Positions 7,718 to 17,070 of a DNA stretch of 23,863 bases are shown here, one piece after another. The translations under genes and the position numbers were made by a program. The DNA comes from a virus: IMG/VR virus record IMGVR_UViG_3300025767_000124, positions 1 through 23,863 of that record; one strand, 5' to 3'. Numbering within the stretch: the first letter of the stretch is position 1; each line of letters begins with the position of its first letter. The notes under the pieces were generated by a model, which searched no databases, was not told the origin of the DNA, and was given only the letters and a program-made list of their open reading frames with translations.

Positions 7718-8335
7718 TTATTTATTCCCGAGCACCTTACCTAGTGTGCTTTCTCCTGGAATAAAGCTTGCTGCTGCTCCAGCTAAACTTCCAACGCCAC
7801 CTACTATGGCATTTGTAGCGTCTTGTCTAGCCTTGTTGGCTGCACCTAGCCTTTGCTGGGACATACCCATTAATGTTTCAACTTTTTCTTGTTCAGCGTC
7901 CCTGGATATCAGCTCTCCTTTTGCTTCATATAACTGGAGGTTTCCGGCTTGCTGTCTTTCTGCCATTTGATTTGCCTGCTCTTGTTTACCTATATCTATA
8001 GATGCCTGTCTAATCTGATTTTGCTGCTGCCCTGCTAGCGATTGAGCTAAGGCCGCAATGCCAGAACCCCCCGCGGACCCTTGCATGCCTCCCATTATAT
8101 TTGCTAATCCTTGTTGAGATTGTTCCGCTTGAAATTTCGCTTGCTGCTGATTAACCGTAAGGTCTTCCATGGTATTTTCCATGTTTTCATACACATTAGA
8201 CGTGTCTAAACCCTCATACTGTGATTTTCTTTTATCAAATTCAGCCTGAGCGGCTCTTTGCTCTCGTTTTCTTTTCTTGGATCCGATTATTCCAGACGCT
8301 ATGCCGGTTAAACCGCCTATAACTTGTCCTACCAT
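7718..8335 (-). CDS. Small Gly/Gln-rich internal virion (DNA ejection) protein
   Basis: 205 aa. The N-terminus (about 1-19) is a Gly/Ile-rich hydrophobic stretch followed by a basic patch K-K-R-K-R-E-Q-R. The middle is a long Gln/Ala-rich helix with the motif M-E-D-L-T-V-N-Q-Q-Q-A and a Gly-rich break G-S-A-G-G-S-G-I-A-A-L-A-Q near 112-124. The C-terminus is a second Gly/Ala hydrophobic segment (about 175-195). A membrane-active helix at each end with a Gln-rich helical core is typical of T7 gp14-like ejection proteins. The M-E-D-L-T-V-N-Q and G-S-G-I-A-A-L-A-Q motifs recur in marine phage structural proteins as I recall them. It begins a run of three virion-interior genes. The leader is A-rich. 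Function is inferred from composition and position. Confidence 0.8.
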   Translation of the reverse strand: MVGQVIGGLTGIASGIIGSKKRKREQRAAQAEFDKRKSQYEGLDTSNVYENMENTMEDLTVNQQQAKFQAEQSQQGLANIMGGMQGSAGGSGIAALAQSLAGQQQNQIRQASIDIGKQEQANQMAERQQAGNLQLYEAKGELISRDAEQEKVETLMGMSQQRLGAANKARQDATNAIVGGVGSLAGAAASFIPGESTLGKVLGNK

Positions 8336-8368
8336 TATATTATTTTTTTATAGTTTTATTATTACGCA

Positions 8369-8695
8369 TTATTTACTGCTCTCAAATATCTCTGAGCCTA
8401 CAGAAAATAATTCAATCTTTTCATTAGAATCATTTTTTAAAGTTGTTTCCATATAGTAACCCTTTAACCCTCCTGCGTTTGCTAAATTGGTTTTACTAAA
8501 TAAAATAAAAGAAGTTGAAGTAGGCCTAATAGTACTATTGGGTATTTGAGCCGTAATAGTGTTTGCTCCTATATCTGTTATAATACCTATTTGCACAATG
8601 CTCCTGCCGTTAGGGTCATTTGTGTAATAAGCTGTGTCTCCAATTTGTACTGAAACATTGAGTGGCATAGGAAATTCTAGTGTTATTTCGTCCAT
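8369..8695 (-). CDS. Small beta-rich virion structural protein
   Basis: 108 aa, predicted mostly beta: an N-terminal half with alternating hydrophobic residues (V-Q-I-G-D-T-A-Y-Y; I-G-I-I-T-D-I-G) and a C-terminal half containing L-K-G-Y-Y-M-E-T-T-L and ending L-F-S-V-G-S-E-I-F-E-S-S-K. This C-terminal signature is familiar from small structural proteins of environmental tailed phages; the exact role is not known to me. It sits between the fibre-like gene (16 bases upstream) and the ejection-protein genes (33 bases downstream), so a tail-associated or connector accessory protein is plausible. No signal peptide or membrane segment. The start at 8695 is preceded by an A-rich leader. Confidence 0.75.
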   Translation of the reverse strand: MDEITLEFPMPLNVSVQIGDTAYYTNDPNGRSIVQIGIITDIGANTITAQIPNSTIRPTSTSFILFSKTNLANAGGLKGYYMETTLKNDSNEKIELFSVGSEIFESSK

Positions 8696-8711
8696 AGTTT
8701 ACTTTTATTTT

Positions 8712-10514
8712 TTAAGTTGGGTCTTCCTGTGTGCAGTTAGCATCTGGGCAGCATAGCCTAAGTACTGTCCACTGCGTGCTGACGTCGTGAGGCGCCGTAA
8801 CTCTAAGTATAGCAGTACTGCTTACGGCATAATCTGCTGAATCATACACCCACCAAACTATCTGTTGATAATCCGTGCCTCCAACGCTCATACTTAGCAC
8901 TGTATACTGGGTTTCTGTTAGAAATTCTGCTTGTCTCGTAGGCGGGTTGGTGTCCGCGGCTATGAACTGAGGTACTGCATCAGCTTGGGCTTCAGTTGGG
9001 AAAACTCCTCCGTTTGGATTTGCATCACCAGTGTCTGGCGCGCTAACACCAGGAGGTAAAGGATCTGAGTTAGATGTACCATAGACGTCATCAAATGGCC
9101 CAGAATTCCCATCAGTGGTTGAACCTGATGTTGCTTTCTTATTAGCTATTATAGTGGTTCCGAAAGTGGGGTCTGCAGCTCCATGGAATATTTCAAATTT
9201 ATCTGGATAACTTAAATTTCCCTCAACAAGGAAAGCTACCAATCCTCCTGAAGGGTTTAATGCAATACTAATATCTTCTATTCCTGATCCACCGGGTGTT
9301 TGAGTTGCCCCACAAAGAATAGTCTCAATGGTTAAAAACTCAATAGCTTCGCCATAGCCAGTTCCAATCGAATTAATTGCATAAGCTCTAACGTAATAAA
9401 TTGTATTGCTTTCTAATCCTGTAATATTACTAACAAAATCACCACTTCCAGTGCCCTCGTTTGTTGACCCAAGGATGGTATCAAAAGTATTAGTTGTGCT
9501 CCACTCTACTCCTTTCTGTGTTATAGGGCTATTATAATCTAAAATATTATAACCGCCTGATACAGCAGTGAACTCAGTGATGTCTGTTACTTCTGATGTT
9601 TGTAAAACAGGAATAGCTCCTGCTTGAGATATTGTGAAAGGGTTTTGTTGAGGGAAAGGGCTTATTAAGTCTCCTGTTAATGTAAATGTATAATCTACCG
9701 CAAAATTAGGAGGTATAAGCACGTCTAAAAAATCTTGTCCACCAGAAGGTATCACACTGCTATATGTGCTTGGCGTTGCTCCGTTGTTAATTGTTAAAGT
9801 CCAGTTTGCTCCTTGCGTACCAAATGCAATAAACCTTCGGGTTTCCCCATCTGAGCTAAATTCACTATTTAAAAAAGAATATGATCGTATTTTTACAGGA
9901 GCTCCCGTAGGTAAAGCTACAGCAGAAGCATTTATTAATATTTCATCGCCATATACATTAATAGCTGGAAAAGTGTATTGCGCTGTAAAAGATATACTAA
10001 TTAAGTTATTATTAGAATCAAATGTTTTACTATTAGTCAAAGCGTAGTTGCTAATATCGCCATTAGACACCACACAAGTTGGAGTGTTCAAAAAATAAAA
10101 GCCATCATCAGCTTCAAAAGTAGCATTTGTAAATACACTAGAAGTGGTATTGTAAAGCCCTTGCTTAGTTATTACCGCAGGCGGTAAGCTAGCGGACGCG
10201 TTTAGCAGACTGTAATCGTAATTTACTTGTAGAGTAAAAACAATTAAACCTGAGTAGCCGTTCATGCATATAGGGATAGATAAATCCTCCACAACAGGGG
10301 TTGAGTCAAATTCAACTGTCATTAAAACGTTATTTCCTGATTGCGTAAAGTATATGTTAGACACTGGGCTATTTATAGTTGCTGAAAAATTATTTGCATC
10401 TAAAAAATATCCTGCATCTGGGGTTAAGGTTAATACTGTATTGGGAATTTCATCCCCAGTTATTATTTGCCAATTAACCTCTGTTACTGTAAAATTTTCA
10501 AATTGTGTAGTCAT
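8712..10514 (-). CDS. Tail fibre/appendage-like protein with FN3 domain
   Basis: 600 aa, nearly all beta and poor in Lys/Arg. The N-terminal 200 residues look like two diverged copies of a beta domain (about 25-75 and 128-185), each with an aromatic D-(A/D)-G-(Y/F)-(Y/F)-(F/L) element. Residues about 302-396 form a fibronectin-III-like domain with the Bacteroidetes-type signature: V-S-G-G-Y-N, G-V-E-W-S-T-T, N-T-I-Y-Y-V-R-A-Y-A and G-T-G-Y-G. The last 200 residues are Gly/Asp/Pro-rich and end with cysteines C588, C589 and C594. It follows the nozzle gene by 10 bases, so it probably decorates the tail and contacts the host surface. No enzymatic motif. Fibre versus head decoration cannot be decided from sequence. 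Confidence 0.75.
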   Translation of the reverse strand: MTTQFENFTVTEVNWQIITGDEIPNTVLTLTPDAGYFLDANNFSATINSPVSNIYFTQSGNNVLMTVEFDSTPVVEDLSIPICMNGYSGLIVFTLQVNYDYSLLNASASLPPAVITKQGLYNTTSSVFTNATFEADDGFYFLNTPTCVVSNGDISNYALTNSKTFDSNNNLISISFTAQYTFPAINVYGDEILINASAVALPTGAPVKIRSYSFLNSEFSSDGETRRFIAFGTQGANWTLTINNGATPSTYSSVIPSGGQDFLDVLIPPNFAVDYTFTLTGDLISPFPQQNPFTISQAGAIPVLQTSEVTDITEFTAVSGGYNILDYNSPITQKGVEWSTTNTFDTILGSTNEGTGSGDFVSNITGLESNTIYYVRAYAINSIGTGYGEAIEFLTIETILCGATQTPGGSGIEDISIALNPSGGLVAFLVEGNLSYPDKFEIFHGAADPTFGTTIIANKKATSGSTTDGNSGPFDDVYGTSNSDPLPPGVSAPDTGDANPNGGVFPTEAQADAVPQFIAADTNPPTRQAEFLTETQYTVLSMSVGGTDYQQIVWWVYDSADYAVSSTAILRVTAPHDVSTQWTVLRLCCPDANCTQEDPT

Positions 10515-10524
10515 ATATTAATTA

Positions 10525-13500
10525 TTACGATGGTCCACAACATTCTAAATATTCGAAGGTTATAGCTTGGTCTTGTCCTCCAGCAGGGTCAAAGACGGTG
10601 TTTGTGATAGTGCATGGGTTTACTAAAGTATTTGGGAGTTTGTCAGAAGATTCATAATTCCTAACTTCAAAAGTTCCATAATTTCCATTGCCGTTGTTTT
10701 GCGTATTTTGCAGAAATATTGTATTTGTACCGCCCAACAAAATAGACGGGTCAAAATGATATGTTACCATACCAGCCAATGGGCAAGCAAAGTCTGCACT
10801 ACCTATTTGTACATTTGTATTAGTATCTCCAATAAACACAGAGCCAATTTGAGCGTCCTGATCCAAGTCAAGTGCACCTATATATGTTCCATTTAAAAAT
10901 ACATCAAAATTATCATCCCTTGATGCATTTTCATTACATACTTGCAATACAAATGTTTTGTCTGGGCAATCTGGAACAGCATCTGGTTCTATATTTACAA
11001 CTACCTCATCAAAAGCATTATCGGGATCAGTAACTCTTAATGTATACGTTGTGTCCCCAATTGGCACTGTGCCTGTTATGCTAGCTACTCCTGTAAAGCC
11101 TTCTCCTGTAGTTGTTAATGTTAACTCTAAAGGTAAATCGCCTGAAGACCATACTAAATCCGTTGCTGGATTATGATCGGGATCTGTTGCTGTTATATTT
11201 AGCCAGTTATATGGGTCGCCTTCTGTAAAAGGGCCTGGAGGCAATAAGCTCTCATCTATATTTGGCGGCTCTACTACTTTTGCAATTTCTACTGTAACTA
11301 AAGCAGGCTCACTATATCTAGTCCCGTTAAATGCTCTATATGTAAAACTTCCGCCGCTGCCGTTATAGTTTAAAACATTAGGCGTAAAAGTAATCTGGTC
11401 ATTTACTATGCTACTTAAAGCGCCGTTAATAACATCGTCGCTTACTACCTCGAATGTTAAGGATAACCCTTGAGGATCAGTTCCTGTCAATATTAAGGAA
11501 GCACACGAAGTGCAATCTTCTTGTACCGTATATGCTTTAATATCCGCGGTAGGTGGTTGTATATACACTGCACAGCTAGGGTCGCCAAAGACTCTTACGT
11601 TAAATAAGCTTACACCAGGCCCCTCTATAGAAGTGGCTCTACCTATTCCCTGTACTGAAAAATCGTTTGTACTAATATTATCAAGAGTAGTATTTTTGCC
11701 TTTTATGTAATTAAAGTATTTACCTTCTTTATTTAAAAACTCAGGTATTGAGCCTTTTTCTAAATTAGTTTCTGCATTGTATACCCACCATCCAGGATTA
11801 GTTGTTACTCCATTGGGGGTTGGCCCTCCATTTGACTTTATAGCTTCAACTTGAGCTAAAGAATAATCAATACCTACATAGCCCGGAGAGTTAATGCTGT
11901 ATACATTTTCTCTTGATTTGCTGCCTGTATAATTAATAGTTTTAAAACCTTTTACTAAATTAAATTCTTCATTAAAAACAAAAGTTAGAGAGCTATCATA
12001 TTGAATACCGTAAAAGTTATTATACAAAGGGTTTTTGCCATGCTCATATATTAAGCCGTTTTTAAAAGAATACAACTTTGTGTCAATTGATATACCATTT
12101 TCAGGTGTATATGATTTTCGGCTGGACCATCCGTTGGAGGATTCGTCAAAAGAAATTGTAACAAAGTTTCCAAATTTATCAGACCACTGAGGAGCTTGCT
12201 TAGACAAAGTTAAATTATAAGTACCTGTGCTATTGTCGTAAAATCCAAAAATATTATTATTTAACGGTAAATTGTCTTGGAAAAAATCGTCCATTCCGTA
12301 ATTACTAATTTCAGTTACTCCATCATTAGATAATCTAAGAACCTTGCCTTTAGAGTTGTCGGTAAAATATACTCTATATGCGTAATTAGCAAAAGACTCT
12401 GGATTTTGACCAATCCCGAACATACCAAATGAAGCAGGTATAATTGCTTGACCTAATACGTTTGTTGAAGCAGTTAATTGTTGATTGCCGTTAGCATTAT
12501 ATATAGCATCTTTGTCTGCTAAAATTTTAACAACTTTATCTTCACAAAAAGCTAATAAATCTGTTTCTCTTGCAAATAATTTTTGAACAGGCCCGCTTTG
12601 AGGGTCTAAAGTTTTAGTTATTGGTTCACCTTGAATAAATTGATTCAAATCATTTATACCAGATGTAGTGTTAAATATGCCTGAAAATATTAAAGTATTT
12701 GTTAAGTTTTCTTCTTTATAAGGCGTATCTAAAACCGCATTAGCTTTAGTACCCGTATTTATATAAGGTGCATTAAAATCATCTCTAATTCTATTTGACT
12801 CAACGCCATTTCCAAAAGAATAGCAATTAAACCATGGGCTATCATATTGATTGTTAAACCCGGAAATTGGTAAAGCGTCGGAAATTTCGTAATAAATATC
12901 CAAGTCAGCTCTTTCAGTTGGTTCTGTTTCAAAAATAGCAGGCTCAGAGGATGAAATCTCTACAACGTCCGCTGGTTTCAATACGTCAATAGTTACAAAA
13001 GCATCTGTATTAGGTGCTACAAGTGGAGGAAAACCACTAGCTCCTACAAAAACTTGATTACCATTCACAAAAACCGGGCCGTTGCCATTATCCTGAGAAG
13101 CTCTAAATATTTGCCAAGGAGATATTGAGGCCTCTAGTGGTCTATCTAGTCTAGTATAATATCTTATGTAAGAAGAGCCGCTGGTTTGAGTAAACTGGTG
13201 AAGATACTTTATTTCATAAACTGAATCTGGATGCGTAGAAAATCTTATTTTAGCACCTGTCTTATAGGCTTTTTGAAAGTTAGCAGAGCCTCGACCTGTT
13301 AATTTTCTTTCAAAAACAAAATCCCAATACTCCCCAGGCTGATATGGAATATTCCAGATACTTCCAAAGTTACCGCTATTGTTAGGGTGGCCAGAATTAA
13401 GGCCTCCATATACCTTACTAGTATTAAAATCTAATCTAGTTCCAGAGCCAATTTGCGTTCCCGATTCGTTTTGAAGAGGCCCTCCACCTCCTGAAAAAAT

Positions 13501-16152
13501 TGTGTATCGATCAACGTCGTAACTTCTGCCCACTACAGTTGTCTCTAAAGGTATTAACTCTTCATCAGACACGAAGTTGTCCATCAATGTAGGTGTTTTT
13601 TGTAGTCTTATAAAAAATCTTCCTTCAAATTGACCTTTACCTAAAGTCTCAACTTCATCTGAAATCTCTATAGTATTAGCTTCAGGCGATACCAGTAAAG
13701 AAGCCGGGTCAGAAGGATCTTCATATAAAAAATCTATATCTGTTGTAAAAGGTGTAGATATTGAAACCCTAAGTTCGTTAGCTCCTGCTGGATCTTGCTC
13801 TACTTGAGATATTTCATAATATTGACTTTTACTGATGCCATCTGTAAAACGTATTTTATTACCCGTAACCCAGTATTCCAGCTCTGCAGTAGTTACCCCA
13901 CTGCTACCGACGCTTCCTTCAATTAAGAAAACACTGTAGCCAGCAACTGGAGTAGCTCCTGGTTGCCGCGTCTCTTGAACATTACCTGAACCAAACTGCT
14001 GATCAAACGTGTAATTAGTTTGATATATAGCTTGATTCTTTTTAACAAGTTCAGCTGGCGCTTCATTTTTTTTTGATAAAATTTTAAATTTATTGTTAGG
14101 ATAATCTTTTACCGCTACAGGAGCCCCATCTTTTTTCTTTAAAATGATAAAATCTCCTTCTGCAACCTTGTTTGTTTCCGCTGAAGGAACAGAAATCCAA
14201 ACACTCTCGCCATCTTCAGACTGGTATAGTCGGTCTGCAATTATATTATAATATTCAGCAGCAGGGTCTTTTATGAAAATTTTAAAGCTATCAAACATTT
14301 CAGAACCATCTGGGTTCTTAGGGCTCGGTGATTCAATTTTTAATTTTAAAGTGTTGGCAGTGTCAGAAACGTCAGCCTGTAATGACAAAACTCCAGAGGG
14401 ATCCGTAAAAACGGGGGTTTCTCTACCGTATGTATCTTTAAAAACAACACCTAATTGATAAGTTCTTAAAGATTTAATAGACTTGTTTGGGGAATTAACT
14501 AATCCGACAGGGGTTTGACTAACCAGTGTACTTGAGCTGTCAAATTTTAAAAATGGTTCCGCATTATAGTTTTGAAGATAATTACCGTATATTATTCTAT
14601 TAGATATAGCTTCTTGAGCCTTTGCTTTCCGTGGCACATTATCCCAGGGTCTTAATATTTGGTTCGAAGGTAGAAGCGAATATATAAGCTCGCTTACTAC
14701 TTCAAAAACTGTGCCTAAATTAGTGCTAGTTATAACAACATCTGTTGAGGAAGCAGGAGATAAAGAACCTTCCGCTGCTATTAAAGTTATTGTCTGCGTA
14801 GAAAAAACAGATAGTTCTTGCTCATTTTTTTTCGTGTTAGTAAAAGCAAAAGCTACAGTATTAGCGCTGTTATTTGTTATTTCATATTCTACGTAATTTA
14901 TCTCAAGATCACTAGGAGATAAGGTATCCACTTTATACACAGGAAGAGCATTGTCTTGCTTATATAATATATCCAACTCTACAACATCAGCTGGCAAAGG
15001 AGAATCAAAGCCTCCTAGTACAATTCTTTTAACAGAGTTAATCATTCCTGAATTATAGCCATTTGCGGCAGTATAGTCAAATTCGCCAGGTAAAAATGCT
15101 ACTTCAGAGAAAGGAGAAAAAGGGGAATATTGATTATTTTCATATTTATATCTATATGCAAATCGCGGCAGCGTTAACTCAAAAAGATTTTTTTCACCTG
15201 TAGCCTCCACTTCATAATCGAATGAACCTGAAATTAGCTCAGCAGTTCCGCTTTGTAAAACACCATTAAGTAGGGTGCCGCCTAAATCCATAGATACTAC
15301 GCTAATACTAAAAAGGTAAACATCGGGGTTTCCTTCGTCATCCACAGGTTCATACCCTTCGCTACTAGGGGTATCACATTTGAAATTCAAAGTTTCACCC
15401 GGCTCCACATTTATAGGAGAACTTAAATTTATAGAAACAGAGGTGCCAATAGGTATTGCCGCGCCTATAGACCCGTTGGGAGCTACCCCGTCTGTAAAAT
15501 TATATATTGCGTTAGTTGAAGTAGATCCAGCACCTAAATCAGTGCTTAAAGTTAACTGAGGCTGATTTAAAGGGGCGGGCTTAATTACTACTATATCTCT
15601 TTCAATAAAATCTCGGCCATATATAACCGAATGAGTAGCAAAATTTGCTGTAGAATTTATCCAACTTTTTATATTTAATACCTTAGGTTCTTTTTGGTTG
15701 TCGGTCCAAAAAAGTAAATCCTCTATGATATTTATGCCTGTTATTAAATAGTCTTTAGAGAAATTGAGTATACCCTGGGTGTCAACTAAAATAGGTCTTA
15801 TTAAGTCGCTATTCTTGTCATATTCAGCAATTGCGCTTATGTTATTTGAGGCTATAAACCAGTATATTTTTTCGCTAACATTATCTGCTATAGAACCTAT
15901 ACAAGTGGAGTTAGGCATTGAATCACTTATATAGCCAGCTGACCATTCAGTATACAAGCCTGTAGATTCGTTAAAGGATTCATATTTTAATTCTAAATTC
16001 CCTTTTACGTTTTCAATAGCCCCAACGTCACTACCTTCTGAATTGGACACGTTAATATTTAAAGCATCTCTATATTCGCCATTAGGCACTAATCTTTCGT
16101 CAAGGTCTTGGTTCATTTTGCCTTTTACAAATGTGCGTACAAACTCTGCCAT
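10525..16152 (-). CDS. Giant tail nozzle/muzzle-type ('stabilization') protein with C-terminal Ig/cadherin-like domains
   Basis: 1875 aa. The N-terminus F-V-K-G-K-M-N-Q-D-L-D-E-R-L-V-P-N-G-E-Y-R-D-A-L-N-I matches, from memory, the opening of crAss-like 'stabilization' or muzzle proteins and related T7 gp12-like nozzle proteins. Residues 1-1520 are beta-rich and acidic with few cysteines, consistent with a propeller-type nozzle body. From about 1535 three domains follow: a cadherin-like/tandem-95-type domain (L-T-G-T-D-P-Q-G, F-T-P-N-x-L-N-Y-N-G and F-T-Y-R-A-F-N-G), a second Ig/cadherin-like domain (about 1629-1725, I-T-A-T-D-P-D-H and L-R-V-T-D-P-D-N) and a cysteine-containing terminal domain (1728-1875) ending C-C-G-P-S. 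It follows the 303-aa connector by 3 bases. It probably forms the distal tail and carries adhesin-like tips. Confidence 0.82.
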   Translation of the reverse strand: MAEFVRTFVKGKMNQDLDERLVPNGEYRDALNINVSNSEGSDVGAIENVKGNLELKYESFNESTGLYTEWSAGYISDSMPNSTCIGSIADNVSEKIYWFIASNNISAIAEYDKNSDLIRPILVDTQGILNFSKDYLITGINIIEDLLFWTDNQKEPKVLNIKSWINSTANFATHSVIYGRDFIERDIVVIKPAPLNQPQLTLSTDLGAGSTSTNAIYNFTDGVAPNGSIGAAIPIGTSVSINLSSPINVEPGETLNFKCDTPSSEGYEPVDDEGNPDVYLFSISVVSMDLGGTLLNGVLQSGTAELISGSFDYEVEATGEKNLFELTLPRFAYRYKYENNQYSPFSPFSEVAFLPGEFDYTAANGYNSGMINSVKRIVLGGFDSPLPADVVELDILYKQDNALPVYKVDTLSPSDLEINYVEYEITNNSANTVAFAFTNTKKNEQELSVFSTQTITLIAAEGSLSPASSTDVVITSTNLGTVFEVVSELIYSLLPSNQILRPWDNVPRKAKAQEAISNRIIYGNYLQNYNAEPFLKFDSSSTLVSQTPVGLVNSPNKSIKSLRTYQLGVVFKDTYGRETPVFTDPSGVLSLQADVSDTANTLKLKIESPSPKNPDGSEMFDSFKIFIKDPAAEYYNIIADRLYQSEDGESVWISVPSAETNKVAEGDFIILKKKDGAPVAVKDYPNNKFKILSKKNEAPAELVKKNQAIYQTNYTFDQQFGSGNVQETRQPGATPVAGYSVFLIEGSVGSSGVTTAELEYWVTGNKIRFTDGISKSQYYEISQVEQDPAGANELRVSISTPFTTDIDFLYEDPSDPASLLVSPEANTIEISDEVETLGKGQFEGRFFIRLQKTPTLMDNFVSDEELIPLETTVVGRSYDVDRYTIFSGGGGPLQNESGTQIGSGTRLDFNTSKVYGGLNSGHPNNSGNFGSIWNIPYQPGEYWDFVFERKLTGRGSANFQKAYKTGAKIRFSTHPDSVYEIKYLHQFTQTSGSSYIRYYTRLDRPLEASISPWQIFRASQDNGNGPVFVNGNQVFVGASGFPPLVAPNTDAFVTIDVLKPADVVEISSSEPAIFETEPTERADLDIYYEISDALPISGFNNQYDSPWFNCYSFGNGVESNRIRDDFNAPYINTGTKANAVLDTPYKEENLTNTLIFSGIFNTTSGINDLNQFIQGEPITKTLDPQSGPVQKLFARETDLLAFCEDKVVKILADKDAIYNANGNQQLTASTNVLGQAIIPASFGMFGIGQNPESFANYAYRVYFTDNSKGKVLRLSNDGVTEISNYGMDDFFQDNLPLNNNIFGFYDNSTGTYNLTLSKQAPQWSDKFGNFVTISFDESSNGWSSRKSYTPENGISIDTKLYSFKNGLIYEHGKNPLYNNFYGIQYDSSLTFVFNEEFNLVKGFKTINYTGSKSRENVYSINSPGYVGIDYSLAQVEAIKSNGGPTPNGVTTNPGWWVYNAETNLEKGSIPEFLNKEGKYFNYIKGKNTTLDNISTNDFSVQGIGRATSIEGPGVSLFNVRVFGDPSCAVYIQPPTADIKAYTVQEDCTSCASLILTGTDPQGLSLTFEVVSDDVINGALSSIVNDQITFTPNVLNYNGSGGSFTYRAFNGTRYSEPALVTVEIAKVVEPPNIDESLLPPGPFTEGDPYNWLNITATDPDHNPATDLVWSSGDLPLELTLTTTGEGFTGVASITGTVPIGDTTYTLRVTDPDNAFDEVVVNIEPDAVPDCPDKTFVLQVCNENASRDDNFDVFLNGTYIGALDLDQDAQIGSVFIGDTNTNVQIGSADFACPLAGMVTYHFDPSILLGGTNTIFLQNTQNNGNGNYGTFEVRNYESSDKLPNTLVNPCTITNTVFDPAGGQDQAITFEYLECCGPS

Positions 16153-16155
16153 ATA

Positions 16156-17067
16156 TTAGTGTTTAATTATTTTGGACTTATTACGCATAACCTGTGTAAT
16201 CTCCTCAATTTTAATATTTGATAATCTAATTTTTGCATTCCGCTTAGCTGCTGACCTTTCTCTTTTAAATCTGGATACTAAGTACTCAGGGGTATTGGCT
16301 CTTGTTGATAAAATAGCATAAGCTATATATTTATATAAAGCCTCCTCAGCAAATTTATGAACCATCATTTCCTCATCAGTACCTAAGCCATCTGATATGT
16401 ATTTTAATGTAACAATTCTTCCTACAAATGAAGAGTCAAAAAATATTACGCCCTGTAATTGATCTATATAAAATACACCGTTTGTTTGGGCTTGCTCTGG
16501 AGATATACCATATCTTCTACCAAAATGATTAGCACGTAAAACATCCGAGTTATTAACGTTATCTAAGTTATGTTGCCTATTAAGAGAAGCTGATTGAAAA
16601 CGCTTTCTTGTTTCAGACTCATTAGCGGATAGTATCTCTTGGTTTTGTTCGTCAAAAAGGTATTGATATTGGTCGTCTTGTAATATTGGAAACGGATTGC
16701 TAGTCTTAATAGCTGGGTATATAACGCGTTCTATGCCTTTCTGGTCAACCCAAGTTAGCTTTACATAGTTTACGTAGTCTTTAGGCAAAACAAAGTTTAA
16801 GGTGGGTCCTATTTCAATTTCAGCCGTTTTAACAGAAGGTAATATATCAAAGCTAAATTCTTGAATTCCTCGCTGAGCATGGAATGCAACATCTGTTCTT
16901 TTTGCTTTAGATATTATTTTCTCTTCACCTACGTAGGATATAATAAAATTATTTATAATATCTTTTATACTAGTGAATTGGTAGTTACCATAATTTTCAT
17001 CCCAGTTATTCCAAATGCCATCAGGACCTAAGTAGTATTGTTCGTCTGTTTGATTTATAAGTCCCAT
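16156..17067 (-). CDS. Tail ring / head-tail connector protein
   Basis: 303 aa. An N-terminal helix region (about 30-90) contains A-F-H-A-Q-R-G-I-Q-E-F-S-F-D, then a beta section with L-P-K-D-Y-V-N-Y-V-K-L-T-W-V-D (about 112-130) and G-I-E-R-V-I-Y-P. The C-terminus is helical and basic (R-F-K-R-E-R-S-A-A-K-R-N-A-K-I-R). The Y-V-N-Y-V-K and H-A-Q-R-G-I-Q-E-F motifs are, as I recall, conserved in tail tubular or ring proteins of crAss-like and environmental podoviruses (P22 gp4/T7 gp11-like helical-bundle adaptors). It starts 3 bases after the stop of the 243-aa gene and ends 3 bases before the nozzle gene, which implies translational coupling. Likely one ring of the tail stub below the portal; which ring is unresolved. 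Confidence 0.8.
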   Translation of the reverse strand: MGLINQTDEQYYLGPDGIWNNWDENYGNYQFTSIKDIINNFIISYVGEEKIISKAKRTDVAFHAQRGIQEFSFDILPSVKTAEIEIGPTLNFVLPKDYVNYVKLTWVDQKGIERVIYPAIKTSNPFPILQDDQYQYLFDEQNQEILSANESETRKRFQSASLNRQHNLDNVNNSDVLRANHFGRRYGISPEQAQTNGVFYIDQLQGVIFFDSSFVGRIVTLKYISDGLGTDEEMMVHKFAEEALYKYIAYAILSTRANTPEYLVSRFKRERSAAKRNAKIRLSNIKIEEITQVMRNKSKIIKH

Positions 17068-17070
17068 GTG

